Assembly: GCA_045106855.1 (NCBI GenBank)
Contig: JBGCFI010000013.1
Coordinates: 1 to 64,000, forward strand
Source of the DNA: Granulosicoccus sp045106855
GTDB taxonomy: Bacteria; Pseudomonadota; Gammaproteobacteria; Granulosicoccales; Granulosicoccaceae
Direction of reading: 5' to 3'
Length of the DNA: 64,000 nt
A program made the position numbers and the translations under genes. Of the stretch, positions 16,824 through 25,795 are shown in pieces; position 1 is the first letter of the stretch, and the number at the start of each line of letters is the position of its first letter. The notes under the pieces were generated by a model, which was not told the origin of the DNA, made no database searches, and was given only the letters and a program-made list of their open reading frames with translations.

Positions 16824-19316
16824 TCAACCCGCCAGTCGTAAACCGGCAGTTTGCGTCATGGCTTGTCCAAGACCTGTCAGTCTGGTTTGTCCCCAGCGGC
16901 TCACAAAGTCGACAGCTTTTACCGGTTGCTCAAACAGGCTGCCTTGAAATTGAGTGACACCTAATGCGTGCAGCTTCGATAGTTGTTCCCGGTCGTCGAC
17001 GTTGCGTGCCATAACTTCAACTTGCATATCCTTACAGGTGTTCATCAGGTGTGGTATTACCACAGTATCGTCCAGGAATGGCATTCCGATGATGGCCACG
17101 GCAGGTTGGGTAACAGGTACATGGCGAAGCAGGTTAGGTTCAGTATCTACACCATCAAGTGCTACTGGAATATCCAGGTCGCGTAGTTGTGCTAGCGCCG
17201 TTTCGTTGATCGCTCGTCCATTGGTTGGAAATTCGAGTTGAATCTGTGTTGGCAATACTCCCAGACTAACAAGCATGTGCTCCAGCAGAATAGGGAAGGC
17301 CGGGTCATTTAAGGTCTGTTCGGATAATTTTATGGAAAGACGAAACCGCTCGTCCACGATACCCGCAAGATTCCAGCGACGCAGCGCTTGCAGGGCTAGT
17401 TCGACGGTACGGTTGTCCAGCTCACGCAGAACTTTTGCATCTTTGAGCTCGCGCATGAACTCTTTGGAGAGTATATAGCCACCCTGGCCGCTACGCATAC
17501 GTAAATCTGTATCTGCACCCACAAGCGCATAGTTGCCCGGGCGTTGCAGGCGTACGATGGGCTGGAACCACATCTCCATACGTTTCTCTGCTATCGCGCG
17601 CTCTACGCTACGGGTTGCCATTCCACCTTTGGTGCGGTGGAATCGCTGGCGCTTCTTCTGTTCGTACATGAGTGAGTCAGCCTCAACCAGAGCATCGGCC
17701 AATGACACCTCCTTATTGGCGGTAGCAAGACCGATACTACAGCTGATAGAGTGCCGCCCTTCGCTACTGTCAACAGGCTCATCGAAAACGTTGTGCAGTG
17801 TTAATGCGAAATCTGTGGCTTCGGCTTCATTTGCGCCTGGCAGAATAACGACAAATTCATCGCCGCCCCAACGTGCCAGTGTGCTGCCTTCGGGGACCTG
17901 TGCAGACAGTCTCGTTGCAATCTCTTTGAGTACATCATCACCAGCGGCGTGTCCATAAAAGTCGTTGACGTCTTTGAACCCGTTAAGATCAAGAAACATC
18001 ACAGAGTGTTCCTGCTCACGATCTTCAGTCAGTTGATCGATCACTTTGTTCGCGTGTTTTCGATTCAACAGGCCTGTTAACTCATCGTGCAACGCCTGAT
18101 GGCGCAAACGAGCTTCAATTTCGGAACGCTTTTTCTGATCGTCTTCGAGATCGCGTGCCAGTAAGTTGATACTTGAAGCCAGCTCAGTTATTTCGTCGTT
18201 GCTATGATCGACCAGTCGCGCGGAAAGATTGCCGTCCATGATCTGGCGAGCGGCAGCGGCAGCTTTGTTCAGTCTCCGTGCAACAGGTACAAGAAAGAAC
18301 AGGTAGATCAGCGCAATAAATCCGATAGATGCAGCCGTTGCCCATCCCAGCAGGGTTCTCAGCTTGATGACAGGAGCATGTGTTTCCTCGACATCGATCT
18401 TGACAATGAGCCCCCAGCCCGTTTCTGGAATCGTTTGGAAGGATAGATACGACTCCACGCCACGATAGTCCAGTGCCTTGATGACCTGGCTTTCCGGTGA
18501 TCGCAATGCCAGGTTTACGGCCAGTCCACGACTTTCAGGTACAACCTTGTTGAACGCCGCCGTACGATCAAAGCGCAGTGGCGTGATGAATTGCGCATCT
18601 GCTTCCGGCGTGGGTTGAGCGATGTGAGCTTCGATGCTTCTGCCCATATCTTCATGTTTGGATATCAGGTTGATAATTGGCGACAGTCTGGATTCCATGA
18701 CAAGCGCGCCGACAACCTCGCCATTGCGGCTCATGACTGGTGAAACAATTCCCAGGCGTTGTTGTTCGTCAAGGCTGATGAACGCATCACCGAAGTGTGT
18801 TTTGACCGTGCGCATGGAGCGCTCGATGAGTTTAGGATCTGTCGGGATCCAGGTGAAGCCCATGGTTTCACCCATCGTCTCGCCCTCTCTGTTGACCAGC
18901 TGGAGCTCAACGATTGACGATCCAATAATGCCTGCTTTGCGTTGCAGTGCCAGCGCTAGTTGTTGCAGTGGCCACTGAGTCTCGGGATCAATGATGGCAA
19001 ACCCGTCAAGGCCGCCAATCACTGTTGTCTGGGCATGCTCGTCCAGGCCTTCGGTTGCATCCGTGTTGTGATAATCATGCAGGGATGCAAAGAACTCGCG
19101 AACGTGCGCGCCGGCCGCCAGACTGCGCGCGTGATTGGCATAACCGTCCAGAATCTGTTCAATGCGCGCGGCTTCCAGTCGCTGGGTATTGGCCAGAGCA
19201 GCCATTGTCCGTTCTGTCATCTGCCTTTCAAAAAGGTGAGTGGCAAACATTGCTACTGCTACTAGCGGAAACAAAACTGCCAGCAGGCAGAGTACAAGCT
19301 TGTTTCTAATTCCCAT
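16824..19316 (-). CDS. Membrane sensor diguanylate cyclase with degenerate EAL domain
   Basis: An 830-residue inner-membrane signalling protein. Order: transmembrane segment near residues 5-25, a periplasmic sensor region of about 300 residues (probably dCACHE-like; GWGLIVKIDVEETH precedes the second membrane segment near 325-345), a HAMP linker, GGDEF and an EAL-like domain. The GGDEF motif is intact (484-488, ARWGGDEF). The inhibitory RxxD site just upstream is absent. The EAL domain is eroded: GAEALLR is GADTDLR (601-603), and the LE..E and DDFGTG motifs read LEFPTN and DGVDTE. It probably makes c-di-GMP without degrading it. The ATG at 19316 has GGAAG six bases upstream and is preferred to the ATG at 19343. 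Confidence 0.88.
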   Translation of the reverse strand: MGIRNKLVLCLLAVLFPLVAVAMFATHLFERQMTERTMAALANTQRLEAARIEQILDGYANHARSLAAGAHVREFFASLHDYHNTDATEGLDEHAQTTVIGGLDGFAIIDPETQWPLQQLALALQRKAGIIGSSIVELQLVNREGETMGETMGFTWIPTDPKLIERSMRTVKTHFGDAFISLDEQQRLGIVSPVMSRNGEVVGALVMESRLSPIINLISKHEDMGRSIEAHIAQPTPEADAQFITPLRFDRTAAFNKVVPESRGLAVNLALRSPESQVIKALDYRGVESYLSFQTIPETGWGLIVKIDVEETHAPVIKLRTLLGWATAASIGFIALIYLFFLVPVARRLNKAAAAARQIMDGNLSARLVDHSNDEITELASSINLLARDLEDDQKKRSEIEARLRHQALHDELTGLLNRKHANKVIDQLTEDREQEHSVMFLDLNGFKDVNDFYGHAAGDDVLKEIATRLSAQVPEGSTLARWGGDEFVVILPGANEAEATDFALTLHNVFDEPVDSSEGRHSISCSIGLATANKEVSLADALVEADSLMYEQKKRQRFHRTKGGMATRSVERAIAEKRMEMWFQPIVRLQRPGNYALVGADTDLRMRSGQGGYILSKEFMRELKDAKVLRELDNRTVELALQALRRWNLAGIVDERFRLSIKLSEQTLNDPAFPILLEHMLVSLGVLPTQIQLEFPTNGRAINETALAQLRDLDIPVALDGVDTEPNLLRHVPVTQPAVAIIGMPFLDDTVVIPHLMNTCKDMQVEVMARNVDDREQLSKLHALGVTQFQGSLFEQPVKAVDFVSRWGQTRLTGLGQAMTQTAGLRLAG

Positions 19317-19507
19317 AACGCGCTTCCATTTCAGTGAGACCACATCGGATTACTAAATCCACAAAGACAGGCTTCAGTCGGTGAGGGTTAATTCGCAGGT
19401 ATCGTGCCTCAATTGTGAACTAGGGTGGATTTTGGGAATTTTCTGTTACTTGAACATGTTACATGGCACGGAAAACTGGAATTAAGCTGACTCAGTCAAT
19501 ATTCCGG

Positions 19508-19536
19508 CATTTTTGTTCCGGAGTTACATTTTTGTT
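19508..19536. repeat. 10-bp direct repeat in the metH/GGDEF divergent region
   Basis: CATTTTTGTT occurs at 19508-19517 and again at 19527-19536, a spacing of 19 bp or nearly two helical turns. Such spacing can mark adjacent binding of a regulator dimer on one DNA face. No known operator was recognised. Confidence 0.4.
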
Positions 19537-19605
19537 TGTGATGCAGTCCACAACAATGATGCATGTTAGTTACCGTTTCGCGATGCGTAAATTGTGGCAG
19601 CTGTG

Positions 19606-19665
19606 ATCGGAAATTTGCATTTCCGATTTTTTGACACAACATCGCCACAGGCGTCAAAAAATCGG
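19606..19665. promoter_or_regulatory. Two overlapping, mutually exclusive hairpins upstream of metH
   Basis: Hairpin A has arms ATCGGAAAT (19606-19614) and ATTTCCGAT (19619-19627) with a 4-nt loop. Hairpin B has perfect 13-bp arms CCGATTTTTTGAC (19623-19635) and GTCAAAAAATCGG (19653-19665) with a 17-nt loop. The arms share CCGAT (19623-19627), so an RNA could form only one at a time. No T-run follows either one. They may instead be palindromic protein-binding sites. They lie in a 504-bp AT-rich gap between the GGDEF gene and metH, about 160-210 bp before the metH start. No cobalamin or SAH riboswitch signature was seen. Confidence 0.5.
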
Positions 19666-19744
19666 TCAACGCTCGTCAATATCCCCGAAAAATGCGGCTA
19701 TGGCGTGTCAGATTTTCGTCTAGTAAAACAATTGTGCTGGTAGA

Positions 19745-19774
19745 TTGGTAATAATTATTTCATGTTGATATAAA
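19745..19774 (+). promoter_or_regulatory. Candidate metH promoter
   Basis: TTGGTA (19745-19750) and TATAAA (19769-19774) are separated by 18 bp, about 50 bp before the metH ATG in a very AT-rich stretch. If this promoter is used, the hairpins at 19606-19665 lie upstream of the transcript and would act as DNA sites rather than RNA leaders. Confidence 0.4.
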
Positions 19775-19820
19775 TATATGTTTATATGAGTGTGATAATA
19801 AACCTCTGAGTAGCATTGGT

Positions 19821-22800
19821 ATGAGTGTGGTGAAAAGCAGCGAAGTTGAGCGCCAGTTGCGCGCTCTCCTGGCCGAAAGAGTGCTGGTTCTGGATGGCGC
19901 AATGGGCACGATGATTCAAGGCCATCCCTTGACAGAGGCCGATTTCAGGGGGGAGCGTTTCACGAGTTGGTCGGTGGATTTAAAGGGTAATAATGATCTA
20001 CTTTCCTTGACTCACCCGGATCTGATTCGGGGTATTCATGAGAGCTTTCTGGACGCTGGTGCAGACGTCATTGAAACCAATACGTTCAACGCAAACAGTA
20101 TCTCGATGGCGGATTACGAGATGCAGGAGCTTGTTCGGGAGCTGAATATCACAAGCGCCACGCTTGCGCGGCAAGCCGCCGATAAGGCCAGCTCTGAAAC
20201 CCCTGACAAGCCACGTTTCGTAGCAGGTGTCATTGGTCCGACTAACCGGACGGCTTCCTTGTCCCCTGATGTAGAAGATCCCGGCTTTCGCAATATTACC
20301 TTCAGCGATCTGGATACCTGTTACTACGAGGCGTGTGATGCGCTCATAGAGGGTGGCGTTGACATTATTCTGATCGAAACCATCTTCGATACACTCAATG
20401 CCAAAGCCGCGATTTTCGCGGTACAGCGCGTCTTCGACGATCGCGGCATAACACTGCCGATTGCAATCTCCGGAACCATTACCGATGCATCCGGCCGCAC
20501 GTTGTCCGGACAGACGCTTGAAGCCTTCTGGAACTCCGTACGTCACGCCAAGCCGTTGTTTATCGGACTTAATTGTGCGTTGGGTCCTGCGCAGCTTCGC
20601 GAGCACGTGCAGGAGCTGGCGACCATTGCAGATACGTTTGTCAGTGTGCACCCCAACGCCGGATTGCCCAATGCATTCGGTGGCTACGATGAGACACCGG
20701 AGCAGATGGCTGAGGAAATAGCTGATTGGGTTCAGGGTGGTTACATCAACATGGTGGGTGGATGCTGCGGCACCACGCCTGAGCATATTGCTGCCTTTGC
20801 GGCCATCGTCGAACAGGCAAGTCCTCGTGGCGTGCCGGATGTGACAGGTGCGTGCAGACTGTCCGGGCTTGAGCCGTTTAACATCACTGAAGACTCACTG
20901 TTCGTCAACGTCGGTGAGAGAACCAACGTTACGGGTTCTGCAAAGTTTTTGCGTCTTATCAAAGAGCAGCAGTATGAAGAAGCGCTGGATGTTGCCAGGC
21001 AACAGGTTGACGATGGAGCTCAGGTTATTGATGTCAATATGGATGAGGGGCTGCTCGATTCAGCTGCGGTCATGCAGCGATTTCTGCACCTGATTGCCGC
21101 AGAGCCGGACATCTGCCGGGTGCCGGTTATGATTGATTCTTCCAAGTGGTCGGTGATTGAGGCAGGCTTGCATTGTTTGCAAGGTAAGTGCGTCATTAAC
21201 TCCATCAGCATGAAAGAGGGTGAGGAGGAGTTTCTGCGTCAGGCCAGGCTTGCGCAACGATATGGTGCGGCGATCGTGGTGATGGCTTTCGATGAGGAAG
21301 GGCAGGCTGACACCGTCGAAAGAAAAGTCTCCATTTGCCAGAGAGCCTACGACCTTCTCAGGCAAGAGCTGGACTTCGATCCTCGCGACATCATTTTTGA
21401 TCCTAATATTTTTGCTATCGCCACTGGTATCGACGAGCACAACGAGTACGGAATTGCCTTCATAGAAGCTACCCGGCAAATCCATGCGGCGATGCCTGAG
21501 GTTCAGATCAGCGGTGGTGTGTCTAATGTCTCTTTCTCGTTCCGGGGTAACAACACCGTGCGTGAAGCTATCCATGCGGTGTTCCTTTACCATGCCATAC
21601 AGGCAGGCATGAGCATGGGCATCGTTAATGCCGGGCAGCTTGCCGTTATGGAAGAGCTGCCCGAAGAGCTTCGCGAAGCCGTAACCGATGCCGTCTTTGC
21701 ACGCACCGATCAGGCTACTGATAATCTCATCGATCTTGCCGATAGCTATCGGGATACCCAACAGGTGGCAGAGAAACAAGTTGATCTGTGGCGTGAGCTG
21801 CCGGTGTCGCAACGGCTCGAACACGCATTGGTCAAGGGTATTGATAGTCATATCGAGCAAGACGTGGAGGAGGCCCGTCTGGCCATGGATAAGCCTCTCG
21901 ATGTCATTGAAGGGCCTTTGATGGATGGTATGAACCATGTCGGTGACCTCTTTGGTGCTGGCAAGATGTTCCTGCCACAAGTGGTTAAATCAGCGCGAGT
22001 CATGAAAAAAGCCGTTGCCCATTTGTTGCCCTATATGGAAAAGGATGCAGATGGTTCCAGAAGCGCTGGCAAGGTACTCATGGCAACGGTTAAAGGTGAT
22101 GTTCATGACATCGGCAAGAACATTGTTGGGGTTGTTCTTCAGTGCAATGGGTACGAAATCATAGATCTGGGTGTCATGGTGCCGGCAAGCCGGATATTGC
22201 AGGAAGCTAAAGATCACGAGGTGGATCTCATCGGTTTATCCGGGCTTATCACACCCTCGCTGGAGGAGATGGTGCACGTTGCCAAGGAATTGCAACGCGA
22301 GTCTTTCGAGGTGCCTTTGCTCATTGGTGGAGCGACAACATCGCGCATGCATACAGCGGTAAAAATCAGCGATAGCTATCAGCAGCCAGTGGTGCACGTT
22401 GTCGATGCGTCGCGCTGTGTTCAGGTTGCAAGCTCATTGCTGAGTGATGAGCAGCGAGCAGCCTTTGAGACGGAGCTGGAAGAAGACTACGGTCGATACA
22501 GAACACGTTTTGCCAACAAGACCAGCGCTCTTGAACTCATGGATATCGACAAGGCCCGAGGCAACGGCCTGCAGATTGACTGGCAGACATCACCTATAGT
22601 CCGGCCAGCGCACATGGGCGTGACTGTCATAGACAATGTAGAACTAAAAACGCTGGTGGACTACATAGACTGGACGCCGTTTTTTCATGCCTGGGAGCTG
22701 CGCGGCAAGTATCCACGCATTCTTAAGGATCCGACGGTTGGTGAAGAGGCCCAGTCGTTGTTTCGCGATGCGCAAGCCATGCTTCAGCACTTTGTCGACA

Positions 22801-23516
22801 GTCAGGCGGTTACGGCAAAGGGGGTGATTGGTTTATTTGAAGCGAATACCGTCGGTACCGATGATATAGCGGTGTACGCTGAAGCCGCTGGTGAGGAGCC
22901 GGCGGAAATAATCCACTGCCTGCGTCAGCAGCGGGTGTTTCCAGACGGCAGGCCGAATTTGTGTCTCGCCGACTTCACCGCACCTCAGGATCTGGGGATA
23001 CAGGATTACATCGGCATGTTTGCGGTAACCGCAGGCCTGGGGCTGGATTCTCTGGTAGATGAATTTGATCGGCAGAACGATGTGTACAGCAGCATCATGG
23101 CTAAGGCGCTGGCCGACAGACTTGCCGAGGCGTTTGCGGAGTATCTGCATTTGCAGGTACGCACGCACTACTGGGGTTACGCCAAGGACGAGTCGCTCGA
23201 TAACGATGAGCTTATAAAGGAGCGATACCAGGGAGTTCGTCCAGCGCCAGGCTATCCTGCCAACCCGGACCATCGTCAGAAAGAGGTGATCTGGCGAATG
23301 CTTGACCCTGTGGCAAATGCCGGAATTGAAATAACGGAGAGTCTGGCCATGCTGCCGGCATCCTCGGTCAGTGGCTTCTACTTTGCTAATCCTCAGAGTC
23401 GCTATTTTGGTCTGGGCAAGCTCACCCGCGATCAGCTTGCGGACTACGTGGCTCGCCGCGGAGAGCCTCTGGAAGAGTCAGAGCGCTGGTTAGCCAGCTC
23501 TCTGGCGTATCAGTAA
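19821..23516 (+). CDS. metH: Cobalamin-dependent methionine synthase
   Basis: A 1231-residue cytoplasmic enzyme (E. coli MetH has 1227) that transfers a methyl group from 5-methyltetrahydrofolate to homocysteine through methylcobalamin. All four modules are present. The homocysteine domain has zinc ligands Cys252 (LNCALGP) and Cys315/Cys316 (GGCCGTTPEH). The pterin domain starts near residue 355 with NVGERTNVTGSAKF. The cobalamin module carries DVHDIGKN with lower axial ligand His762. The C-terminal SAM-binding activation domain includes RPAPGYPANPDH. The start at 19821 fits homologues, though the ribosome site is weak. It stands alone, upstream of the rpsP operon. Regulation is probably through the structured region upstream. 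Confidence 0.98.
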   Translation: MSVVKSSEVERQLRALLAERVLVLDGAMGTMIQGHPLTEADFRGERFTSWSVDLKGNNDLLSLTHPDLIRGIHESFLDAGADVIETNTFNANSISMADYEMQELVRELNITSATLARQAADKASSETPDKPRFVAGVIGPTNRTASLSPDVEDPGFRNITFSDLDTCYYEACDALIEGGVDIILIETIFDTLNAKAAIFAVQRVFDDRGITLPIAISGTITDASGRTLSGQTLEAFWNSVRHAKPLFIGLNCALGPAQLREHVQELATIADTFVSVHPNAGLPNAFGGYDETPEQMAEEIADWVQGGYINMVGGCCGTTPEHIAAFAAIVEQASPRGVPDVTGACRLSGLEPFNITEDSLFVNVGERTNVTGSAKFLRLIKEQQYEEALDVARQQVDDGAQVIDVNMDEGLLDSAAVMQRFLHLIAAEPDICRVPVMIDSSKWSVIEAGLHCLQGKCVINSISMKEGEEEFLRQARLAQRYGAAIVVMAFDEEGQADTVERKVSICQRAYDLLRQELDFDPRDIIFDPNIFAIATGIDEHNEYGIAFIEATRQIHAAMPEVQISGGVSNVSFSFRGNNTVREAIHAVFLYHAIQAGMSMGIVNAGQLAVMEELPEELREAVTDAVFARTDQATDNLIDLADSYRDTQQVAEKQVDLWRELPVSQRLEHALVKGIDSHIEQDVEEARLAMDKPLDVIEGPLMDGMNHVGDLFGAGKMFLPQVVKSARVMKKAVAHLLPYMEKDADGSRSAGKVLMATVKGDVHDIGKNIVGVVLQCNGYEIIDLGVMVPASRILQEAKDHEVDLIGLSGLITPSLEEMVHVAKELQRESFEVPLLIGGATTSRMHTAVKISDSYQQPVVHVVDASRCVQVASSLLSDEQRAAFETELEEDYGRYRTRFANKTSALELMDIDKARGNGLQIDWQTSPIVRPAHMGVTVIDNVELKTLVDYIDWTPFFHAWELRGKYPRILKDPTVGEEAQSLFRDAQAMLQHFVDSQAVTAKGVIGLFEANTVGTDDIAVYAEAAGEEPAEIIHCLRQQRVFPDGRPNLCLADFTAPQDLGIQDYIGMFAVTAGLGLDSLVDEFDRQNDVYSSIMAKALADRLAEAFAEYLHLQVRTHYWGYAKDESLDNDELIKERYQGVRPAPGYPANPDHRQKEVIWRMLDPVANAGIEITESLAMLPASSVSGFYFANPQSRYFGLGKLTRDQLADYVARRGEPLEESERWLASSLAYQ

Positions 23517-23583
23517 ACGCAAATTCTCGCAGCCCGGGCCAGACACTTTCCTTCCTGTGGAGGTAATTTTTGTGGCCCGGTAG

Positions 23584-23612
23584 TTGGCGTGGTGCTGAAA
23601 ATTGCGTATCAT
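23584..23612 (+). promoter_or_regulatory. Promoter of the rpsP-rimM-trmD-rplS operon
   Basis: TTGGCG (23584-23589) and TATCAT (23607-23612) are separated by exactly 17 bp, a good sigma-70 match 70 bp before the rpsP start. It lies in the 166-bp metH-rpsP gap, so the ribosomal operon probably has its own start and a leader of about 65 nt. Confidence 0.6.
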
Positions 23613-23682
23613 TGGGAGTTACCCTCAGGCTGAGCGCACGCGCATCAGCGTTGTACAACCTATTTCTGGAATAACAAGCCCC

Positions 23683-23952
23683 ATGGTCACAATTCGCCTG
23701 TCACGCGGTGGTGCCAAGAAGCAACCTTTTTATCACGTCGTTGCAACTGATAGCCGCGCTCGCCGCGATGGTCGTTACATCGAACGCCTTGGTTACTACA
23801 ATCCGGTCGCACGTGGAGAATCCACGGAAGTTCAATTGAACATTGAGCGAATCGACTACTGGATTGGTGTTGGAGCTCAGATGAGCGACAGCGTCAAAAA
23901 GATCGTCAAGGATTACCGAAAGTCTGCTGCCGCTGCTTCTGCTGCTGCCTAG
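23683..23952 (+). CDS. rpsP: 30S ribosomal protein S16 (bS16)
   Basis: An 89-residue small-subunit protein needed for assembly of the 30S body. The sequence opens MVTIRLSRGGAKKQPFYHVV, the nearly invariant bS16 start, followed by DSRARRDGRYIERLGYYNP. The frame opens 27 codons upstream, but homology fixes the ATG at 23683. The C-terminus ends in an Ala/Ser-rich tail. It is the first gene of the classic rpsP-rimM-trmD-rplS operon. Confidence 0.98.
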   Translation: MVTIRLSRGGAKKQPFYHVVATDSRARRDGRYIERLGYYNPVARGESTEVQLNIERIDYWIGVGAQMSDSVKKIVKDYRKSAAAASAAA

Positions 23953-24042
23953 TTCGGCTGCATCCGGCCTGAACCGGCGCTGTTTCTCAGATCGCCCGGG
24001 CGCCGTGGAATCAAGCTCTGAAAATTGCGGGGCAACATTCTT

Positions 24043-24615
24043 GTGGATAAGGCTAACCAACGTATTGCGCTAGGTCATATCACTGGCGTCTCAGGTTTGA
24101 AAGGTTGGGTCAAGGTTCATTCCGATACCAACCCGAGAGAAAATATCGTCTCCTACCCCGGTTGGTGGATAGAACAAGCCGGCAGCTGGAGGCAAGTAAA
24201 AGTGGTAGATGGTCGCCCGCAAGGCAAGACCATCGTGGCACACATCGAAGGTGTGTCCACTCCAGAAGAAGCAAGTCTGCTGATAGGGGCGAAGATTGCC
24301 GTGGACCGGTCGTCAATGCCAGAGCTCTCGTCAGGAGAGTACTATTGGGCGGATCTTGCGGGGATGCTGGTGCAAACCTGTGACGGGATTGAGATCGGGC
24401 CGGTCAGTCGTCTGTTTGAGACGGGTGCAAACGATGTAATGGTTGTCACGGACGAAAGAGATCAGTCTGGCGAAGGTGAGAGTTCACCCTCATCAGATGT
24501 ATCGAAAGGGAAAGCAGGTAGAGAAGTACTGGTGCCATGGCTGGTGCCGGATGTTATCAGGGAGGTTGATATGGACAAACGGGTAATTACGGTCGACTGG
24601 GATCCGGATTTCTAG
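24043..24615 (+). CDS. rimM: 16S rRNA processing protein RimM
   Basis: Assembly factor that binds ribosomal protein S19 and helps mature the 3' domain of 16S rRNA. The N-terminal RimM domain begins ALGHITGVSGLKGWVKVHSD, matching the family G-I-RGW start. The C-terminal PRC-barrel part includes YYWADLAGM and ends VPWLVPDVIREVDMDKRVI. Between the PRC strands there is a Ser/Glu/Lys-rich insert (about residues 146-165) not needed by the family fold. A GTG at 24043 with GGGG 10 nt upstream is chosen; a TTG at 24025 is in frame and possible. The stop is 2 bp before trmD. Confidence 0.95.
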   Translation: MDKANQRIALGHITGVSGLKGWVKVHSDTNPRENIVSYPGWWIEQAGSWRQVKVVDGRPQGKTIVAHIEGVSTPEEASLLIGAKIAVDRSSMPELSSGEYYWADLAGMLVQTCDGIEIGPVSRLFETGANDVMVVTDERDQSGEGESSPSSDVSKGKAGREVLVPWLVPDVIREVDMDKRVITVDWDPDF

Positions 24616-24617
24616 GC

Positions 24618-25370
24618 GTGCACATAGGAGTTGTCACGTTGTTTCCGGAATTGATTGATGACGCTCTGAACTATGGGGTTATCGGTCGTGCGAAGAGTAA
24701 CGGTCAACTGAAACTTCATTTGGAGAATCCCAGGGACTGGGCTTCGGACAAACATAGAACAGTAGATGACAGACCATTCGGGGGTGGCCCCGGAATGGTC
24801 ATGAAACCGGCACCACTGGAGCAGGCCATTGGCTCTGCCAGGGATGCAGTGGATGGAGATCCGCAGATTGTGTATCTTTCTCCGCAAGGGAAGGTCTTTG
24901 ACCAGTCTTTGGCGCGTTCATGGCAGCAAAGCGGGTCAATGGTGTTGGTATCTGGAAGATATGAAGGCATCGACGAGCGAGTGATACGCAGAGTTGTCGA
25001 TGTTGAGATCTCACTGGGCAATTTTGTTCTCAGTGGTGGAGAATTTGCGGCTCTGGCGGTAATTGATGCAGTTACCCGTCTGGAGCCTGGTGTACTAGGT
25101 GACCCCTTGTCAGCGGAGGAAGATTCCTTCGGAAGCTCGGGATTGCTGGATTGCCCGCATTACACGCGGCCCGAAGACTACAACGGTCTTAAGGTGCCAG
25201 AGGTTTTGTTATCGGGTGATCATAGGGCTATCGCCTGCTGGCGTCGTCAGCAAGCACTTGTAAAGACATGGGAATGCCGTCCGGAGTTGCTGGAAACAGC
25301 AGACCTGACGGAAGAAGACAAGGTTTTTTTAACAAGCCTCAAGGCTGGCAGCTCTCGCAAGGGAGTTTGA
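24618..25370 (+). CDS. trmD: tRNA (guanine37-N1)-methyltransferase
   Basis: A 250-residue SPOUT-class enzyme that methylates G37 of tRNAs reading CNN and GGN codons and so prevents frameshifting. Seen are VVTLFPELIDD near the start, RPFGGGPGMVMKP, the knotted SAM-site region VSGRYEGIDERV followed by NFVLSGGEFAALAVIDAV, and the lid GLLDCPHYTRP. The start is GTG, 2 bp after the rimM stop, so the two are probably translationally coupled. Third gene of the ribosomal operon. Confidence 0.98.
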   Translation: MHIGVVTLFPELIDDALNYGVIGRAKSNGQLKLHLENPRDWASDKHRTVDDRPFGGGPGMVMKPAPLEQAIGSARDAVDGDPQIVYLSPQGKVFDQSLARSWQQSGSMVLVSGRYEGIDERVIRRVVDVEISLGNFVLSGGEFAALAVIDAVTRLEPGVLGDPLSAEEDSFGSSGLLDCPHYTRPEDYNGLKVPEVLLSGDHRAIACWRRQQALVKTWECRPELLETADLTEEDKVFLTSLKAGSSRKGV

Positions 25371-25404
25371 CTCGCCGTCTAAGGCAATAGAGAAGAGCAA
25401 TAAC

Positions 25405-25749
25405 ATGAGTAAAATCATCGACGAAATCAATGCCGAACAAATGGGCAAAGAGGTCCCTGCGTTCGCCGCCGGTGACACTTTGGTCGTGCAGGTGCGCGTT
25501 CGAGAAGGTGATCGCGAGCGTCTGCAGGCATTTGAAGGTGTATGCATTGCCAAGCGTAACAGAGGGTTGAACTCAGCCTTCACGGTTCGCAAGGTGTCTC
25601 ACGGAGAAGGTGTAGAGCGCATCTTCCAGACCTACAGCCCATTGGTTGCCGGTATTGAAGTAAAGCGACGTGGGGATGTTCGGCGCGCCAAGCTTTACTA
25701 TCTGCGTGGCCTGACTGGTCGTGCCGCCAGAATCAAGGAAAAACTGTAA
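25405..25749 (+). CDS. rplS: 50S ribosomal protein L19 (bL19)
   Basis: A 114-residue large-subunit protein at the 30S-50S interface. The sequence shows FAAGDTLVVQVRVREGDRER, FEGVCIAKRNRGLNSAFTVRK and the C-terminal RAKLYYLRGLTGRAARIKEK, all typical of bL19. It is the last gene of the operon, 34 bp after trmD, with a strong terminator about 50 bp downstream. Confidence 0.98.
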   Translation: MSKIIDEINAEQMGKEVPAFAAGDTLVVQVRVREGDRERLQAFEGVCIAKRNRGLNSAFTVRKVSHGEGVERIFQTYSPLVAGIEVKRRGDVRRAKLYYLRGLTGRAARIKEKL

Positions 25750-25795
25750 GCATTGCCATGCTTCCAGGCATCTTTTGTCTGGTCATAGGCTATCG

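Noticed and set aside
19344..19820. Cobalamin, SAM or SAH riboswitch upstream of metH
   Set aside because: The conserved boxes of these riboswitches were looked for by eye and not found; only the palindromes and repeats listed are present.
19998..20786. 262-codon open frame on the minus strand inside metH
   Set aside because: Same region encodes the conserved homocysteine-binding domain on the other strand; no motif of its own.
21060..21980. 306-codon open frame on the minus strand inside metH
   Set aside because: It lies wholly opposite the unmistakable MetH coding sequence, has no recognisable protein motif, and is a shadow of metH codon use.
23534..23580. Inverted repeat CCGGGCC/GGCCCGG after metH as a terminator
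   Set aside because: The loop is 33 nt, there is no T-run, and the right arm abuts the rpsP promoter -35, so a terminator call is not supported.
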